Shown here piece after piece: positions 25,542-35,802 of a stretch of 64,000 nt of DNA. Origin of the DNA: Shewanella sp. UCD-KL12 (GTDB lineage: Bacteria; Pseudomonadota; Gammaproteobacteria; Enterobacterales; Shewanellaceae); NCBI RefSeq assembly GCF_001957125.1, contig NZ_MPHJ01000005.1:124001-188000 (forward strand), in the 5' to 3' direction. The notes under the pieces are model-generated. The model was not told the origin of the DNA. It saw only the letters and a program-made list of their open reading frames with translations, and did no database searches. Each line of letters opens with the position of its first letter. The first letter of the stretch is position 1. A program made the translations under genes and the position numbers.

Positions 25542-26774
25542 CTAATTCTTAGGAAGATAGATACTAATAACAGCCGTCATCGCAAGCATCACACTTGATA
25601 TCCATAAACAAGCTTCTAATCCTGCGACCTGGTACACATAACCTGATAGTACAGTGCCAATCAGGCGACCCATCGCATTGGCCATATAGTAAAAACCAAC
25701 ATCAAGGGATACACCATCATCGCTAGCATAATGGACGATTAAAAAACTGTGTAATGAGGAGTTAACCGCAAACACAGCGCCAAAAACCATTAAACCAATC
25801 AATAAGCTCAGTTGTGGACTCAGATTAAACATCAAGGCGAGAGCTATTAATGCTGGGATAGCAGCAAGCATAGCGACCCATAATAGGGCTTCTCTCCCGC
25901 CAGGCGCAGTGCCATCGGCTTTTTTTGTTAACCTAGGAGCTTGGGTCTGTACAAAGCCATAAGCGATCACCCATAAGGCGAGGAATCCGCCGACAGAGTA
26001 ATGATCCCAACCAAACTGGCTGCCTAAGTAAAGCGGCAAGGCTACAACAAACCAAACATCACGAGCAGAAAACAGAAACATACGTGCAGCCGAGAGTATG
26101 TTGATGCTGCGGCTCTTAGAAAATATCTCACTAAACTTCGGCTTATTTTTGGCTTTACCTAGGTCCTGCTTTAAGCTGAAAATACTCAACATCCAGACCA
26201 AAGCTAGCGCCATAGCCATAATGGCAATAGCGAGAGTAAACCCAAACAGACTTAACAAAGCGCCACCAAGAAAGAACCCTGCTCCTTTGAGGGCATTTTT
26301 AGAACCTGTAAGCTTGGCTATCCAAGCATAAAGCTGCTGAATGTCCTTGTCCTTATCACCCGCTTTATATGAGCTCACCAACATCTTTATCGAACTCTTG
26401 GCACTCATCTTATTGAGATCTTTAGCGATCCCTGAGATCCCTTGAGCGACCATGACCCATACTAAAGTCAGCATCGAGCTGGGCACCAGTAACATAGCCA
26501 ATGCAGCAACCTGTAAGCCAAGGCCGATATTCATGGTTTTGTTTAGCCCAAGTCGAGCCCCTAAGTAGCCGCCGACTAAGTTGGTCACCACACCAAAAAT
26601 CTCATAAAAGAGAAACAGCATGGCAATCGACAGGGGGGTGTAGCCTAGCTGATGAAAATGCAAGACCACCAGCATACGCAGCGCACCATCGGTCAAGGTA
26701 AATGCCCAATAGTTACCTGTCACGATAAGATATTGTTTCACCTGCTCCGGCAGGGCTTTGATGCTGGTTAACAT
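25542..26774 (-). CDS. arsJ: organoarsenical efflux transporter ArsJ (MFS)
   Basis: A 410-residue major-facilitator protein of about 12 spans. By the established ArsJ pathway it exports 1-arseno-3-phosphoglycerate made from arsenate by a linked glyceraldehyde-3-phosphate dehydrogenase. Supporting sequence: VKQYLIVTGNYWAFTLTDGA, GYTPLSIAMLFLFYEIFGV, GISGIAKDLNKMSAKSSIK and ALPLYLGSQFGWD, together with the neighbouring gapdh, acr3 and arsR. Start: ATG 26774. TTG 26780 is also in frame, but the ATG with AGG about 8 bases upstream fits better. A 19-unit heptamer array ends 13 bases upstream of this start, inside the operon. Confidence 0.92.
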   Translation of the reverse strand: MLTSIKALPEQVKQYLIVTGNYWAFTLTDGALRMLVVLHFHQLGYTPLSIAMLFLFYEIFGVVTNLVGGYLGARLGLNKTMNIGLGLQVAALAMLLVPSSMLTLVWVMVAQGISGIAKDLNKMSAKSSIKMLVSSYKAGDKDKDIQQLYAWIAKLTGSKNALKGAGFFLGGALLSLFGFTLAIAIMAMALALVWMLSIFSLKQDLGKAKNKPKFSEIFSKSRSINILSAARMFLFSARDVWFVVALPLYLGSQFGWDHYSVGGFLALWVIAYGFVQTQAPRLTKKADGTAPGGREALLWVAMLAAIPALIALALMFNLSPQLSLLIGLMVFGAVFAVNSSLHSFLIVHYASDDGVSLDVGFYYMANAMGRLIGTVLSGYVYQVAGLEACLWISSVMLAMTAVISIYLPKN

Positions 26775-26786
26775 AAACAACCTACA

Positions 26787-26919
26787 GTTTCGAGTTTCGA
26801 GTTTCGAGTTTCGAGTTTCGAGTTTCGAGTTTCGAGTTTCGAGTTTCGAGTTTCGAGTTTCGAGTTTCGAGTTTCGAGTTTCGAGTTTCGAGTTTCGAGT
26901 TTCGAGTTTCGAGTTTCGA
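26787..26919. repeat. 19-unit heptanucleotide tandem array upstream of arsJ
   Basis: Nineteen exact copies of GTTTCGA (TCGAAAC on the coding strand), with no spacers and no variant unit. The array fills most of the gap between gapdh and arsJ and ends 13 bases before the arsJ ATG. A minus-strand ORF (ATG 26968 to stop 26768) reads through it as a 7-residue repeat (LETRNSK) and stops just after the arsJ start codon. With this copy number, an upstream ribosome would terminate on top of the arsJ start; one copy more or less would move that stop. Whether the ORF is translated is unknown, because its Shine-Dalgarno sequence is weak. Confidence 0.97.
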
Positions 26920-27030
26920 GCAGGTGATTAAGCAAACTTAGCGATATAAAACCAAGTGCTTTTCTCATTATCTTTGCTCTAGCTCGACACTCGTGACGTG
27001 CTAATCTTTTTCTTATAACTCGAGGCTTTC

Positions 27031-28065
27031 TTAGCTTTTGTCTTTAAGACCGACCATTAGTGCAAGCTCTGCTGTTCGGTTGGCATAGCCCCACTCATTG
27101 TCATACCACACATAAAGCTTCACTTGTGTACCGTTGACAACCATAGTCGAAGGCGCATCGATAATGCTCGAACGCGGATCTGTCTTGTAATCTACAGATA
27201 CCAGCGGACGCTCTTCATAGCCTAAAATATCTTTAAGTTCTCCCTCTGCAGCCTCTTTAAGGAGTGCATTAACTTCCTCCTCTGTCGTCTCTTTTTCAAG
27301 CTCAAACACACAATCGGTAATGGATGCATTCGCCAAAGGAATACGTACCGCATGGCCATTGAGTTTGCCTTTTAGCTCAGGGAAGATGTGGGTGATCGCA
27401 GTTGCCGACCCTGTCGTCGTAGGGATCAGGCTCAAGCCACAGGCTCTAGCGCGGCGCAGGTCTTTGTGGGGTGCGTCTAGAATGGTTTGAGTATTGGTGA
27501 TGTCATGAATTGTGGTCATAGAGCCATGCTTAATACCAATCTTCTCATGGAGTACCTTCACAACCGGTGCCAAGCAGTTGGTCGTACAAGATGCTGCTGT
27601 CACTATTGGGTGGTTTTGTGGGTCATAAAGATGATGGTTTACTCCCATAACAACATTCAGTACTCCCTCCTCTTTCACTGGTGCGGTTACCACAACACGT
27701 TTAACACCTTGGTCAAGGTAAGCTTGAAGTTTCGCCTTGGTTTTCATTACACCTGAAGCTTCGATAACTAAATCACAGCCTGACCAGTCAGTTTCTGCAA
27801 TTCCTGTATTCCTGCTAGTAGGGATACGTTTATCATCAATGACAATATGGCCATTACCGATAACATCACCACTAGACTCATCGCTTGTGGCTTCATGACT
27901 CCAGCGGCCATGAACAGAATCAAAGGTCAGCAGGTGAGCTAAAGTTTTAGCGTCACCAGCGGGATCATTAATGTGCACAAACTCAACATCATCCCACTCC
28001 CACGCAGCACGAAGTGCTAAACGTCCCATACGGCCGAAGCCATTGATACCTATCTTTACAGTCAT
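27031..28065 (-). CDS. gapdh: glyceraldehyde-3-phosphate dehydrogenase, ars-operon type
   Basis: 344 residues from ATG 28065, with AGAGG 6 bases upstream (a TTG two codons earlier is also in frame). NAD binding: [19 protein letters not shown]. The catalytic Cys is near residue 160 in [18 protein letters not shown], followed by [13 protein letters not shown] and [11 protein letters not shown]. Its place between acr3 and arsJ points to the arsenate role: it makes 1-arseno-3-phosphoglycerate from arsenate and glyceraldehyde-3-phosphate, which ArsJ then exports. It is probably a paralogue of the glycolytic enzyme; the sequence alone does not separate the two functions. Confidence 0.93.
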   Translation of the reverse strand: MTVKIGINGFGRMGRLALRAAWEWDDVEFVHINDPAGDAKTLAHLLTFDSVHGRWSHEATSDESSGDVIGNGHIVIDDKRIPTSRNTGIAETDWSGCDLVIEASGVMKTKAKLQAYLDQGVKRVVVTAPVKEEGVLNVVMGVNHHLYDPQNHPIVTAASCTTNCLAPVVKVLHEKIGIKHGSMTTIHDITNTQTILDAPHKDLRRARACGLSLIPTTTGSATAITHIFPELKGKLNGHAVRIPLANASITDCVFELEKETTEEEVNALLKEAAEGELKDILGYEERPLVSVDYKTDPRSSIIDAPSTMVVNGTQVKLYVWYDNEWGYANRTAELALMVGLKDKS

Positions 28066-28161
28066 AACCAACCTCTTTCCAAGATATTTAAAATCGTAAA
28101 GCTGCAGCTTCTATCGCAACACTCGCTAAACAAAGTGCTGCATATCAGCCAAGTTATTTAA

Positions 28162-29244
28162 TTATGTTTGGGCTTCTAAATCTGATGAATCAACCTGAGT
28201 ATCGGCTTGATATTTCTCACTATTACGATTTACAAAGGCAACAATAGATAACATCACAGGCACTTCAACTAACACGCCGACAACGGTGGCTAATGCTGCT
28301 CCTGAATGCAGGCCAAAGAGTGAAATTGCGACGGCAACTGCAAGCTCAAAAAAGTTAGATGTCGCAATCATGCTAGCCGGCGCTGCAATTTTGTGGGCTA
28401 GCCTCATCTTTTTAGCGACATAGTAGGTCACAAAAAAGATGCCATAAGTCTGAATAAGCAGTGGAATGGCGATAAGCAATATAGCCTGTGGCTTATCGAG
28501 TATTGTCTGTGCCTGAAAGCCAAATAGTAGAACTACGGTACCTAGCAAACCGAGAATTGACCAAGGTTTGAGTTTAGCGACGAAGCGAACAAGTGCCTCA
28601 TTTTTCGTATCTGCGGTTTGAGAATCAACTTTTTTCTCTAGCAGCTTGCGGGTCAGAACACCGGCAACAAGGGGTAAAACGACATACAAAAATACTGAAG
28701 AGAGTAAAGTCTCCCAAGGCACCTGAATATCACTAACCCCAAGCAAAAGCGCACAAATCGGCGCAAACGCTACCACCATGATCAGATCGTTTACCGAGAC
28801 CTGAACTAAGGTGTAGTTAGGATCGCCCTTGGTAAGCTGGCTCCAAACAAATACCATGGCAGTACAAGGGGCAACTCCAAGCAGGATCATACCCGCGATA
28901 TATTCGGTAGCTGTTTGCGGATCGACCCAATCAACAAACAGCACCTTAAAGAATAACCAAGCAAGTAGCGCCATGGTAAATGGCTTCACAAGCCAGTTAA
29001 TAACGACTGTTAGTACCAGACCTTGCGGGCTCTTTTTAACATCTTTGATTGATGAAAAATCTATCTGCACCATCATGGGGTAGATCATCACCCAGATAAG
29101 TACTGCAATCACTAAATTCACATGGGCATATTCCAGTGATGCCACTAATGCAAATAGATCGGGTATAACATTGCCCAAAATCAGACCAGCAAGAATAGCT
29201 AAGCCTACCCAAACACTGAGATAACGTTCAAACAGTCCCATCAT
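28162..29244 (-). CDS. acr3: arsenite efflux permease, ACR3 family
   Basis: A 360-residue inner-membrane protein of about 10 spans that exports arsenite. Family features: [35 protein letters not shown], and [19 protein letters not shown] with the conserved Cys of the ACR3 type (about residue 128), then [15 protein letters not shown]. Second gene of the arsR-acr3-gapdh-arsJ operon, 42 bases after arsR. Confidence 0.94.
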   Translation of the reverse strand: MMGLFERYLSVWVGLAILAGLILGNVIPDLFALVASLEYAHVNLVIAVLIWVMIYPMMVQIDFSSIKDVKKSPQGLVLTVVINWLVKPFTMALLAWLFFKVLFVDWVDPQTATEYIAGMILLGVAPCTAMVFVWSQLTKGDPNYTLVQVSVNDLIMVVAFAPICALLLGVSDIQVPWETLLSSVFLYVVLPLVAGVLTRKLLEKKVDSQTADTKNEALVRFVAKLKPWSILGLLGTVVLLFGFQAQTILDKPQAILLIAIPLLIQTYGIFFVTYYVAKKMRLAHKIAAPASMIATSNFFELAVAVAISLFGLHSGAALATVVGVLVEVPVMLSIVAFVNRNSEKYQADTQVDSSDLEAQT

Positions 29245-29286
29245 TAATTCCTCTAACTAGATAACGGCATAACAAGGGTAAATCAA

Positions 29287-29634
29287 TTAACTGCAGCAGG
29301 CTTTGACTCGCTCAGGCCTGTCGCCCATTTGATGTAAATTGGCAATATATTTAGTAATCAACATCTTGTTATTTGTACTCACCTCAACAAGTATCTTGTT
29401 CACCCAATCCGACAGCTCAGGGTTAACGCGATAAAACACCCACTGACCCTGGCGCTTATCTACAAGTAAACCTATCTTCCTCATTTGAGCTAAATGGCGA
29501 GAAACTTTTGGCTGACTCTCACCAAGCGCTTGCATTAATTCGCAAACACAAAGCTCCCCCTCTTCAGTAATAAGCAACAGACTTAGCAGTCGGGTTTCAT
29601 CGGATAGCAGTTTAAAAAGTTCTAGGGCTGTCAT
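29287..29634 (-). CDS. arsR: arsenic-responsive repressor ArsR
   Basis: A 115-residue winged-helix repressor of the ArsR/SmtB family. Start ATG 29634 with GGAG 7 bases upstream; the frame is open to 29739 but that extension is not family-like. Metal-sensing cysteines lie in ELCVCELM (about residues 29 and 31), the same ELCVC block as the classical E. coli ArsR. The recognition helix is SQPKVSRHLAQMRK. The C-terminus ends CCS, possibly a third thiol site. First gene of the operon; arsenite binding should release it from the promoter. Confidence 0.95.
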   Translation of the reverse strand: MTALELFKLLSDETRLLSLLLITEEGELCVCELMQALGESQPKVSRHLAQMRKIGLLVDKRQGQWVFYRVNPELSDWVNKILVEVSTNNKMLITKYIANLHQMGDRPERVKACCS

Positions 29635-29719
29635 AGCAGGCTCCAAAGTCACTATCAGGCGTTGAGACATACCACCAGATAAACGCCATAAATATATGGC
29701 AAATAGAATATACGCCAAA

Positions 29720-29744
29720 TCATATATCTGTTTATCCATATATT
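29720..29744. promoter_or_regulatory. candidate ArsR operator
   Basis: An imperfect AT-rich dyad, CATATATCTG-TTTATC-CATATATTC, about 90-110 bases upstream of the arsR ATG and in the divergent gap to the lipase-like gene. ArsR-family repressors bind AT-rich inverted repeats of this kind. The call rests on position and symmetry only. Confidence 0.35.
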
Positions 29745-29833
29745 CAACTATTAATGCTATGGATTAGCAAAATGATTAAAAAAGAGTATTTATAGGTATA
29801 CTCAAACTTCAGTTATCAAGGAGAGATTAACTT

Positions 29834-31093
29834 ATGGGGTTTGTACGTTTTTTCGTTTCATTCTTTTCACTACCAATACTGCTAGCTTCATTCGCCTTAG
29901 TTTTAACTGGCTGTAGTCAGTTTCGCCATCTAGCGAAGGATGTTGAAACTCTCAAACAGGATTTTGTTCAGTATGAAGTGCAAATTAAGGATAGGCTCGA
30001 AACAGATACCCTCATTTTGATCTTACTTGAAGACCTTGATGCTTTAAAAATTGATGGCTTTGACGTCATGCTGGGGGAGCACGATATAACCCTGCAGGCC
30101 CACTCATCTAGCCGCTATCTATTTGTGTTTATCGACAAAAATAATGATCTCAGATTTCAGGTCGATGAAGAGTTTGAGCTGATCAAATTAACTGAAGCTG
30201 ATAGTAACAACCGACTTAATGTCACACTCAATGCCACAGATACTGACTTTCCAATAAACCTTGTAGATAAGCCACTTAAAGAGATCACCAACATGAGGAT
30301 CTCTAAAGCCAGATTTGCAGAAGTGACCACACTAACTGACAACAGGTTTGATAGAAGCAGGGCTAGGTTAGGTATGTGGCAACCTATCACTCATCTGCAG
30401 CAGGAAAATGCAGGTTTGTTCTTCTTATCGCCCTTTGATGAAAGCAAAATCCCGGTCATTTTAGTGCACGGTATGGCAGGAACAGCTAGGGATTTTGAGC
30501 CTCTAATCGCTGGGATTGATAAAGAAAAATACCAAATATGGGTGTTTAACTATCCAACAGGTCTTCCACTATTAATGGTTGCAAAAGGGCTTGATAATTT
30601 AGTCCGTATTATCAAAGCCAAACATCAATTTGATCAAGCTCATCTGCTTGCTCATAGCATGGGCGGGTTAGTATCTAAGGCCTATCTTAATATCTGCACT
30701 AAAACTGGCAGTTGTAATGAGATAATCAGTTTCACCTCGATTTCTAGCCCCTTTGGCGGTGTCGACTCTGCACAAAGTGGTGTGGATTATGCGCCTGTAG
30801 TTATGCCCTCTTGGCGTGATTTAGCGCCAAAGAGTGAGTTTATTGAAGACCTGTTCACAGCATCCGAATCTATGCCACCTCACCAATTAAACTTTGGCTA
30901 TCAGATATCAGGGTTACTCAATCAACAGAGCGGCGATGGAGTAATAAGTCTTGCGAGTCAATTAACACTTCAAGCCCAGCAAAGCGCTGATATGCTCCGA
31001 GGCTATGATGAAGATCATGTGGGGATTTTAACTAATGAACAGCTACACAGAGCAATAGCAGAATTCTGGCAGCAAGCTGAACAAAGCCAATAG
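29834..31093 (+). CDS. alpha/beta-hydrolase lipoprotein, lipase-like
   Basis: 419 residues. Signal peptide with lipobox LTGC (Cys 27). A coiled-coil/beta region occupies residues 30-200. The hydrolase domain has VILVHGMAGTARDFEP (about 213, oxyanion HG), the nucleophile in LLAHSMGGLVSKAYL (Ser about 275), SSPFGG, and a plausible Asp/His pair near the end (GDGVIS, DEDHVGIL). This fits a PGAP1/lipase-type acyl hydrolase anchored in the envelope; the substrate is unknown. GGAGAG lies upstream of the ATG. It is divergent from the ars operon but has no functional link to it. Confidence 0.83.
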   Translation: MGFVRFFVSFFSLPILLASFALVLTGCSQFRHLAKDVETLKQDFVQYEVQIKDRLETDTLILILLEDLDALKIDGFDVMLGEHDITLQAHSSSRYLFVFIDKNNDLRFQVDEEFELIKLTEADSNNRLNVTLNATDTDFPINLVDKPLKEITNMRISKARFAEVTTLTDNRFDRSRARLGMWQPITHLQQENAGLFFLSPFDESKIPVILVHGMAGTARDFEPLIAGIDKEKYQIWVFNYPTGLPLLMVAKGLDNLVRIIKAKHQFDQAHLLAHSMGGLVSKAYLNICTKTGSCNEIISFTSISSPFGGVDSAQSGVDYAPVVMPSWRDLAPKSEFIEDLFTASESMPPHQLNFGYQISGLLNQQSGDGVISLASQLTLQAQQSADMLRGYDEDHVGILTNEQLHRAIAEFWQQAEQSQ

Positions 31094-31119
31094 CGCCTAT
31101 ATCCTAGGAGCTATTGGCT
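31085..31119. terminator. 10-bp inverted repeat at convergent gene ends
   Basis: AGCCAATAGC (31085-31094) and GCTATTGGCT (31110-31119), with a 15-base loop. It includes the stop codon of the lipase-like gene and lies 45 bases before the pmbA stop. No T-run, so termination is only suggested. Confidence 0.45.
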
Positions 31120-31163
31120 GGTAACGATTAATTAGTCGCTATTGACTAAAAGGTCAGGAATAT

Positions 31164-32504
31164 TTAGCTGCCAGCTATCTTCATATCGCTCAGCAAGATA
31201 CCACCGGTACGGATCGATGATCTAAGATCGCGATCTTTACTCACAGCAACAATATTCTGATACATATCCTTAAGGTTACCCGCTATGGTGATCTCTTCAA
31301 CTGGATATAAGATCACGCCATTTTCAACATAGAAACCCGCAGCACCACGTGAATAATCACCTGTTACAGCATTCACCCCTTGCCCCATTACTTCAGTGAC
31401 AATGAGGCCAGTTCCCATCTCTTTAACGAGTTCATCAAATGTCTGACCTGTATCAGACAGAGTCCAGTTGTATATACCGCCAGCATGACCTGTGTTTTTA
31501 AGGCCCAATTTACGTGCCGAATAACTAGTTAACAGGTAAGTTGACAGAATACCGCTATCGATAATCGAGCGCTCTTGAGTCGCAACACCTTCGCTATCAT
31601 AGTTAGCACTTGCTAGCCCACCTAACAGATGTGGCTGCTCTTCAATATTAAACCAATCAGGGAATATCTTGGTGTCGATAGCATCAAGTAGGAAGCTCGA
31701 CTTACGATATAAGCTGCTACCACTTATCGCGCCAACAAGGTGGCCCATCAGTCCAGTTGCTATCTCTGGCGCCAATAAGACGGGTAACTCGGTAGTGGCA
31801 ATCTTTCTCGCACCAAGACGACCTAAAGTCTTTTCTGATGCTTTTTTACCGACCTCTTCAGGAGACAACAGCTCATTGAATTTACGAGATATCGTATAAT
31901 CGTAATCACGCTGCATATTGCCATCGGTCTCACCGATAACAACACAACTTAAACTATATCGAGAGCTTGAATAACCGCTTAAGAAACCATGGCTATTACC
32001 ATAAACCTTAACGCCAGTATGGGCATTGGCACTCGCACCGTCAGAGTTTTTGATACGGCTGTCGACATCCAACGCTGCCTCTTCTGAGCGAGCCGCAAGC
32101 TCAGTAAGCTCTGCAGGAGAGATCTCTTGGGGATGAAATAAGCCTAAATCGGGAAACTCTTTGGCCATCAAATCCGCTTCTGCGAGGCCATTAAATGAGT
32201 CACTAGAGGTAAATTTAGCAATACCATCAGCGGCTTTTACGGCCTGTTTAATTGCTTCAGGACTCAAGTCTGATGTTGATGAACTGCCTTTACAGCCATC
32301 ACGAAACAGTGTGATACCTAACGCGCCATCCTTATTAAACTCAACGGTTTCAACCTCTTTTAAACGAGTTGAAACAGATAATCCCTGTTGCTTACTGATG
32401 GCTACTTCCGCACCTGATGTACCGAGTTGCTTAGCAAACTCTAAGGCCATAGATACAGCGTCTTTCAATGAATCTAATTCAATATCAATGCTAGGTGTCG
32501 TCAC
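31164..32504 (-). CDS. pmbA: metalloprotease subunit PmbA/TldE
   Basis: A 446-residue partner of TldD. Together they form a heterodimeric zinc protease that matures microcin B17 in E. coli and cuts unstructured peptides. The N-terminal region has the conserved [16 protein letters not shown] block; the C-terminus has [29 protein letters not shown] and [16 protein letters not shown]. As in other PmbA proteins there is no HExxH motif; the metal site is in TldD (41366-42817, 8.9 kb away on the same strand). Divergent from yjgA. Confidence 0.95.
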   Translation of the reverse strand: MTTPSIDIELDSLKDAVSMALEFAKQLGTSGAEVAISKQQGLSVSTRLKEVETVEFNKDGALGITLFRDGCKGSSSTSDLSPEAIKQAVKAADGIAKFTSSDSFNGLAEADLMAKEFPDLGLFHPQEISPAELTELAARSEEAALDVDSRIKNSDGASANAHTGVKVYGNSHGFLSGYSSSRYSLSCVVIGETDGNMQRDYDYTISRKFNELLSPEEVGKKASEKTLGRLGARKIATTELPVLLAPEIATGLMGHLVGAISGSSLYRKSSFLLDAIDTKIFPDWFNIEEQPHLLGGLASANYDSEGVATQERSIIDSGILSTYLLTSYSARKLGLKNTGHAGGIYNWTLSDTGQTFDELVKEMGTGLIVTEVMGQGVNAVTGDYSRGAAGFYVENGVILYPVEEITIAGNLKDMYQNIVAVSKDRDLRSSIRTGGILLSDMKIAGS

Positions 32505-32643
32505 AAATCTGCTCTTCTGTTATCAGTGATCTTGATAGCATAGCAAACCCAAAACCCAAGTACATTAAATAACTACTCTCTGAGATAGGTGATTTTCTTA
32601 TGAAATGTTATTATTACTGTAATTAAAGATAGAGATTTTAGAT

Positions 32644-33183
32644 ATGAAAGTAGTTGGTGATTCAGAACATTTTAAACAGCCCTTTGACCATGACGAAGAA
32701 TATGTCAGCAGAGCGGACGTTAAGCGCGAAATCGCGATATACCAGGAGCTAGGCAATAAGGTCGTTAGCCTAAGTAAAAGTCAGATCGAAAAGTTAGATC
32801 TCGATGAGCACTTGTACGATAACGTACTTAAAACAAAGACCATCAAAATCAATACTGAAGCTTACCGCCGTCAGCTACAGTACCTAGGTAAATTGATGCG
32901 CTTTGAAGATATCGAAGCACTTCAGGTCAATATCAAAAACGTTTTAAACCAAAACAGCAATGAAAGCGCTAAGTTAAATGTCGCTGAGAAACTCAAAGAC
33001 CAGTTGCTCACCGAAGGTGACAGTGCAATTCAGAGCCTAATTGAAAAGCACCCTGAGCTTGAGAGACAAAAGCTGCGTCAGCTTGTACGTCAATCAAATA
33101 AAGAGCTAAGTAAAAAGCCTGATGTAGCGTCTAAATCAGCTATTGAACTAGTTAAATATTTACGTAGCGAAATATCTGAATAA
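32644..33183 (+). CDS. darP: ribosome-associated protein YjgA/DarP
   Basis: 179 residues. The charged helical family block is visible: VSRADVKREIAIYQELGNKVVSLSKSQIEKLDLDE, then AYRRQLQYLGKLMR, then ELERQKLRQLVRQSNKE. E. coli YjgA/DarP binds late 50S ribosome precursors and helps dimerisation of the subunits. The divergent pairing with pmbA is the common arrangement in gammaproteobacteria. Confidence 0.93.
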   Translation: MKVVGDSEHFKQPFDHDEEYVSRADVKREIAIYQELGNKVVSLSKSQIEKLDLDEHLYDNVLKTKTIKINTEAYRRQLQYLGKLMRFEDIEALQVNIKNVLNQNSNESAKLNVAEKLKDQLLTEGDSAIQSLIEKHPELERQKLRQLVRQSNKELSKKPDVASKSAIELVKYLRSEISE

Positions 33184-33265
33184 TATAGATAAAGCTAGAT
33201 ATATAACGATATAATTACAACATAATATTTCATTTTCGACTTTTTGTTTCACAAGGATGTTGCAT

Positions 33266-35776
33266 ATGCGACTGATAAAACTTGCTTCAACGGCTTTAGT
33301 ATCACTACTTGGCTTGTCTCTACTCTCGGGCTGTAATGGCTCATCAGACGGTGGCGACGATGGTGGTAATACTGGGGAATATGCCCTCTCATTGAGCTAT
33401 AAAACAGTCGTTGATGGCCAATGTGCCGAAGCGACCGATGAGCTAAGTTTTAACAGTAACGCTAGCATCTGTGCAGTTGCAAAGCTGACTCAAGGTGGCA
33501 GTAATAGCAGTGGTGGTCTGGTCAGTTTCAGCGCCACACTGGGCACGCTATCACCGACGACTAAGTTAACCAACTCAAGTGGTATCGCCGAAGTTATTTT
33601 GGCAAACTCTGACAGCACCTTAGGTGCAGGTACGCTAAGTGCAGAGTTTGATACAGGCGCGGCAGAAAACAATATTTTATCGGTTAGCAAAAACTATGAG
33701 TTTGTTGATGGCGGAACACCCGGTGAGGATACACCAAAGATTAGCGCGAGCATTATCAACGGCGCCGCTACGGTCACTCAGTTTAAAGTCGATGAAACTG
33801 TCCAGCTACAGGCGCAGTTTTTAGATACTTCAAGCCAAGGGATCGCTGACCAGTTAGTCACCTTTACCGCAGGCAACGTCACTTTAACGCCAAATACCGC
33901 CCTGACCAATGCTCAAGGTATTGCCCAAGTAAATTATACGCCTAGTGATACAGAGCTTGGTGCTGCTAGTCTGAATGTTTCATTAGATTATCAAGACCAA
34001 AACTTCCAAACAAACAGCTTATATGAAGTCTTGTCTGCCGATGCCATTGGTGGCGAGGGAGTACTAAAGCTTGGCCACTTTGACAGTAACAATAACTTTG
34101 TCGAAGGGGTGCTCGAAACCTCACTGACTCCAACTGACGGACAATATGTTATCAGTGCTGGCGGTAGTTTTGGTGTGACTGCAACTCTAATCAATCAGGC
34201 CGATGATGGTACGATTACTCGGGTACAAACCCCTTCATCGATTAGCTTTAGCTCTGACTGTGTTGTGGGCAACAATGCCAGCCTTGATACGCCAGTAACG
34301 ACGCTTGCAGGTCAAGCTAGCTCAACCTTTCAAAACACAAGCTGTAGTGGTAATAGTCAGCGTAATGACCAAATTGTTGCAACGACGCAATCTGGCAATT
34401 TGACCTTAACTGCAAATCTAGCTTTTACTTTAGAGAGTCAAGCCTTAGCAAGCCTTAGCTTTGAGTCGGCAGAACCTAAGGTTATCCGCATCAAGGGCGC
34501 TGGCGGCACAGGCAGCACAGAGTCTTCACTGGTGACCTTTAAAGTCACAGGCTCAGATGGACAACCTATCGCCCAGCAAGAGGTATCCTTCTCGCTTGAC
34601 ACCTTAGTCGGCGGCTTAAGCTTCTCTAACGGTCTAGCGACAGATAGCAGCTTTACTAATTCAGCTGGTATTGCCAGCGTGCGCGTAGAGTCAGGTACAG
34701 TACCAACGCCTGTGCGGGTAATTGCTTCTGCGACTGATAGCGACACAGGTAAAGTGATCACGAGTCAGTCGGAGCAGTTAACCGTCAACACTGGCCTGCC
34801 TCAGCAACTTGGTTTTAGCTTATCTACCTCAACCCTAAATCCTGAAGCTGGCAATGTTAATGGTGTTACTGAGACGATTACCGCTTATGCTTCAGATAGC
34901 TTCGGTAACCCAGCGCCAGATGACACTACCATTAACTTCACCGCTGAAGGTGGACAAATTGAAGCGAGTTGCCCTACAGTAAATGGCGCTTGTACCGTCA
35001 CTTGGACGTCTGCAGACCCTCGTGTACCCGACCATAGAATCACTGTGATGGCATACGCACTAGGTCATGAAACCTTCTTCGATACTAATGGTAATAACAT
35101 TTTCGATAGCGAAGACGGAGCCGCAGTCGATGCTTGTCTAGCTGGGGACATCCTTGTTGCTTGTAGCGGCAACGGCATGGATACCGAAATATACGGCCCT
35201 AATGGCTTTAGTGACCTACCTGATGCCTTTCGTGATGATAATGAAAATGGCATCTATGATGAAGGAGAGAAATACTTCAGCACTACGGGCAGCAATGTGT
35301 ACGGCGATCGAGACGAGCTCTTTAACGGCCCTCAATGTGAAGGGAGCTTATGTGGAACAGGCCAGAACAATAAAACATATATCCGTAAAGCTTTGATCAT
35401 GACAATGTCAGGTTCAAATGCGGGCTTCACCATCTGGCAGGGAAATAATCTAGTCCGTGACGATTTCGGCCTAGAGACTGACCCTGTCGTACCTGTAACT
35501 GCAATCCCAGCAGAAGGAAGTTCAACGTTCAGCGTTCGCTTCTATGATAGTGCTAATCAAATAATGCCAGCAGGTAGTACTGTAGCTATTTCAGCAACTG
35601 ATGGTAACTTGGCCTTTAATGGATATACCGTCCCGAATGCTAATTCCCATGGCGGAACAGGTACAAGCTTTGGCTTGTCACATGGTGGTACAGCTGCTAC
35701 TAGCCAAGTATCTATCAGCTTAACAACACCAAGCGGCGTTATTACAACAGTGCTGCTAGGAGTACCACTTAGCTAG
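33266..35776 (+). CDS. Ig-like (Big_1-type) repeat lipoprotein
   Basis: 836 residues from ATG 33266, chosen because AAGGA lies 8 bases upstream; the ATG at 33257 would overlap it. Lipobox LSGC (Cys near 23) is followed by a Gly/Asp/Ser linker. At least three bacterial Ig-like repeats follow, recognisable by SSGIAEVILANSDS, NAQGIAQVNYTPSDTELGAASL and SAGIASVRVESGTVPTPVRV. Near residues 610-665 are two calcium-loop-like acidic stretches, DTNGNNIFDSED and DDNENGIYDEGEKYF. Probably a surface lipoprotein of adhesin or structural type. It is followed by a perfect terminator and not linked to an operon. Confidence 0.85.
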   Translation: MRLIKLASTALVSLLGLSLLSGCNGSSDGGDDGGNTGEYALSLSYKTVVDGQCAEATDELSFNSNASICAVAKLTQGGSNSSGGLVSFSATLGTLSPTTKLTNSSGIAEVILANSDSTLGAGTLSAEFDTGAAENNILSVSKNYEFVDGGTPGEDTPKISASIINGAATVTQFKVDETVQLQAQFLDTSSQGIADQLVTFTAGNVTLTPNTALTNAQGIAQVNYTPSDTELGAASLNVSLDYQDQNFQTNSLYEVLSADAIGGEGVLKLGHFDSNNNFVEGVLETSLTPTDGQYVISAGGSFGVTATLINQADDGTITRVQTPSSISFSSDCVVGNNASLDTPVTTLAGQASSTFQNTSCSGNSQRNDQIVATTQSGNLTLTANLAFTLESQALASLSFESAEPKVIRIKGAGGTGSTESSLVTFKVTGSDGQPIAQQEVSFSLDTLVGGLSFSNGLATDSSFTNSAGIASVRVESGTVPTPVRVIASATDSDTGKVITSQSEQLTVNTGLPQQLGFSLSTSTLNPEAGNVNGVTETITAYASDSFGNPAPDDTTINFTAEGGQIEASCPTVNGACTVTWTSADPRVPDHRITVMAYALGHETFFDTNGNNIFDSEDGAAVDACLAGDILVACSGNGMDTEIYGPNGFSDLPDAFRDDNENGIYDEGEKYFSTTGSNVYGDRDELFNGPQCEGSLCGTGQNNKTYIRKALIMTMSGSNAGFTIWQGNNLVRDDFGLETDPVVPVTAIPAEGSSTFSVRFYDSANQIMPAGSTVAISATDGNLAFNGYTVPNANSHGGTGTSFGLSHGGTAATSQVSISLTTPSGVITTVLLGVPLS

Positions 35777-35802
35777 TAATAGATAAAATATTAGTTAAGT
35801 AC

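Noticed and set aside
24507-26919. CRISPR arrays at the two long tandem repeats
   Set aside because: Units are 7 bp with no spacers, and no cas genes are present.
25542-28065. Reading gapdh here as the glycolytic enzyme
   Set aside because: Its position between acr3 and arsJ in an ars operon favours the arsenate-linked role, though sequence alone does not exclude glycolytic activity.
29635-29739. N-terminal extension of ArsR to 29739
   Set aside because: The extension has no family-like sequence, and the ATG at 29634 has a good ribosome binding site.
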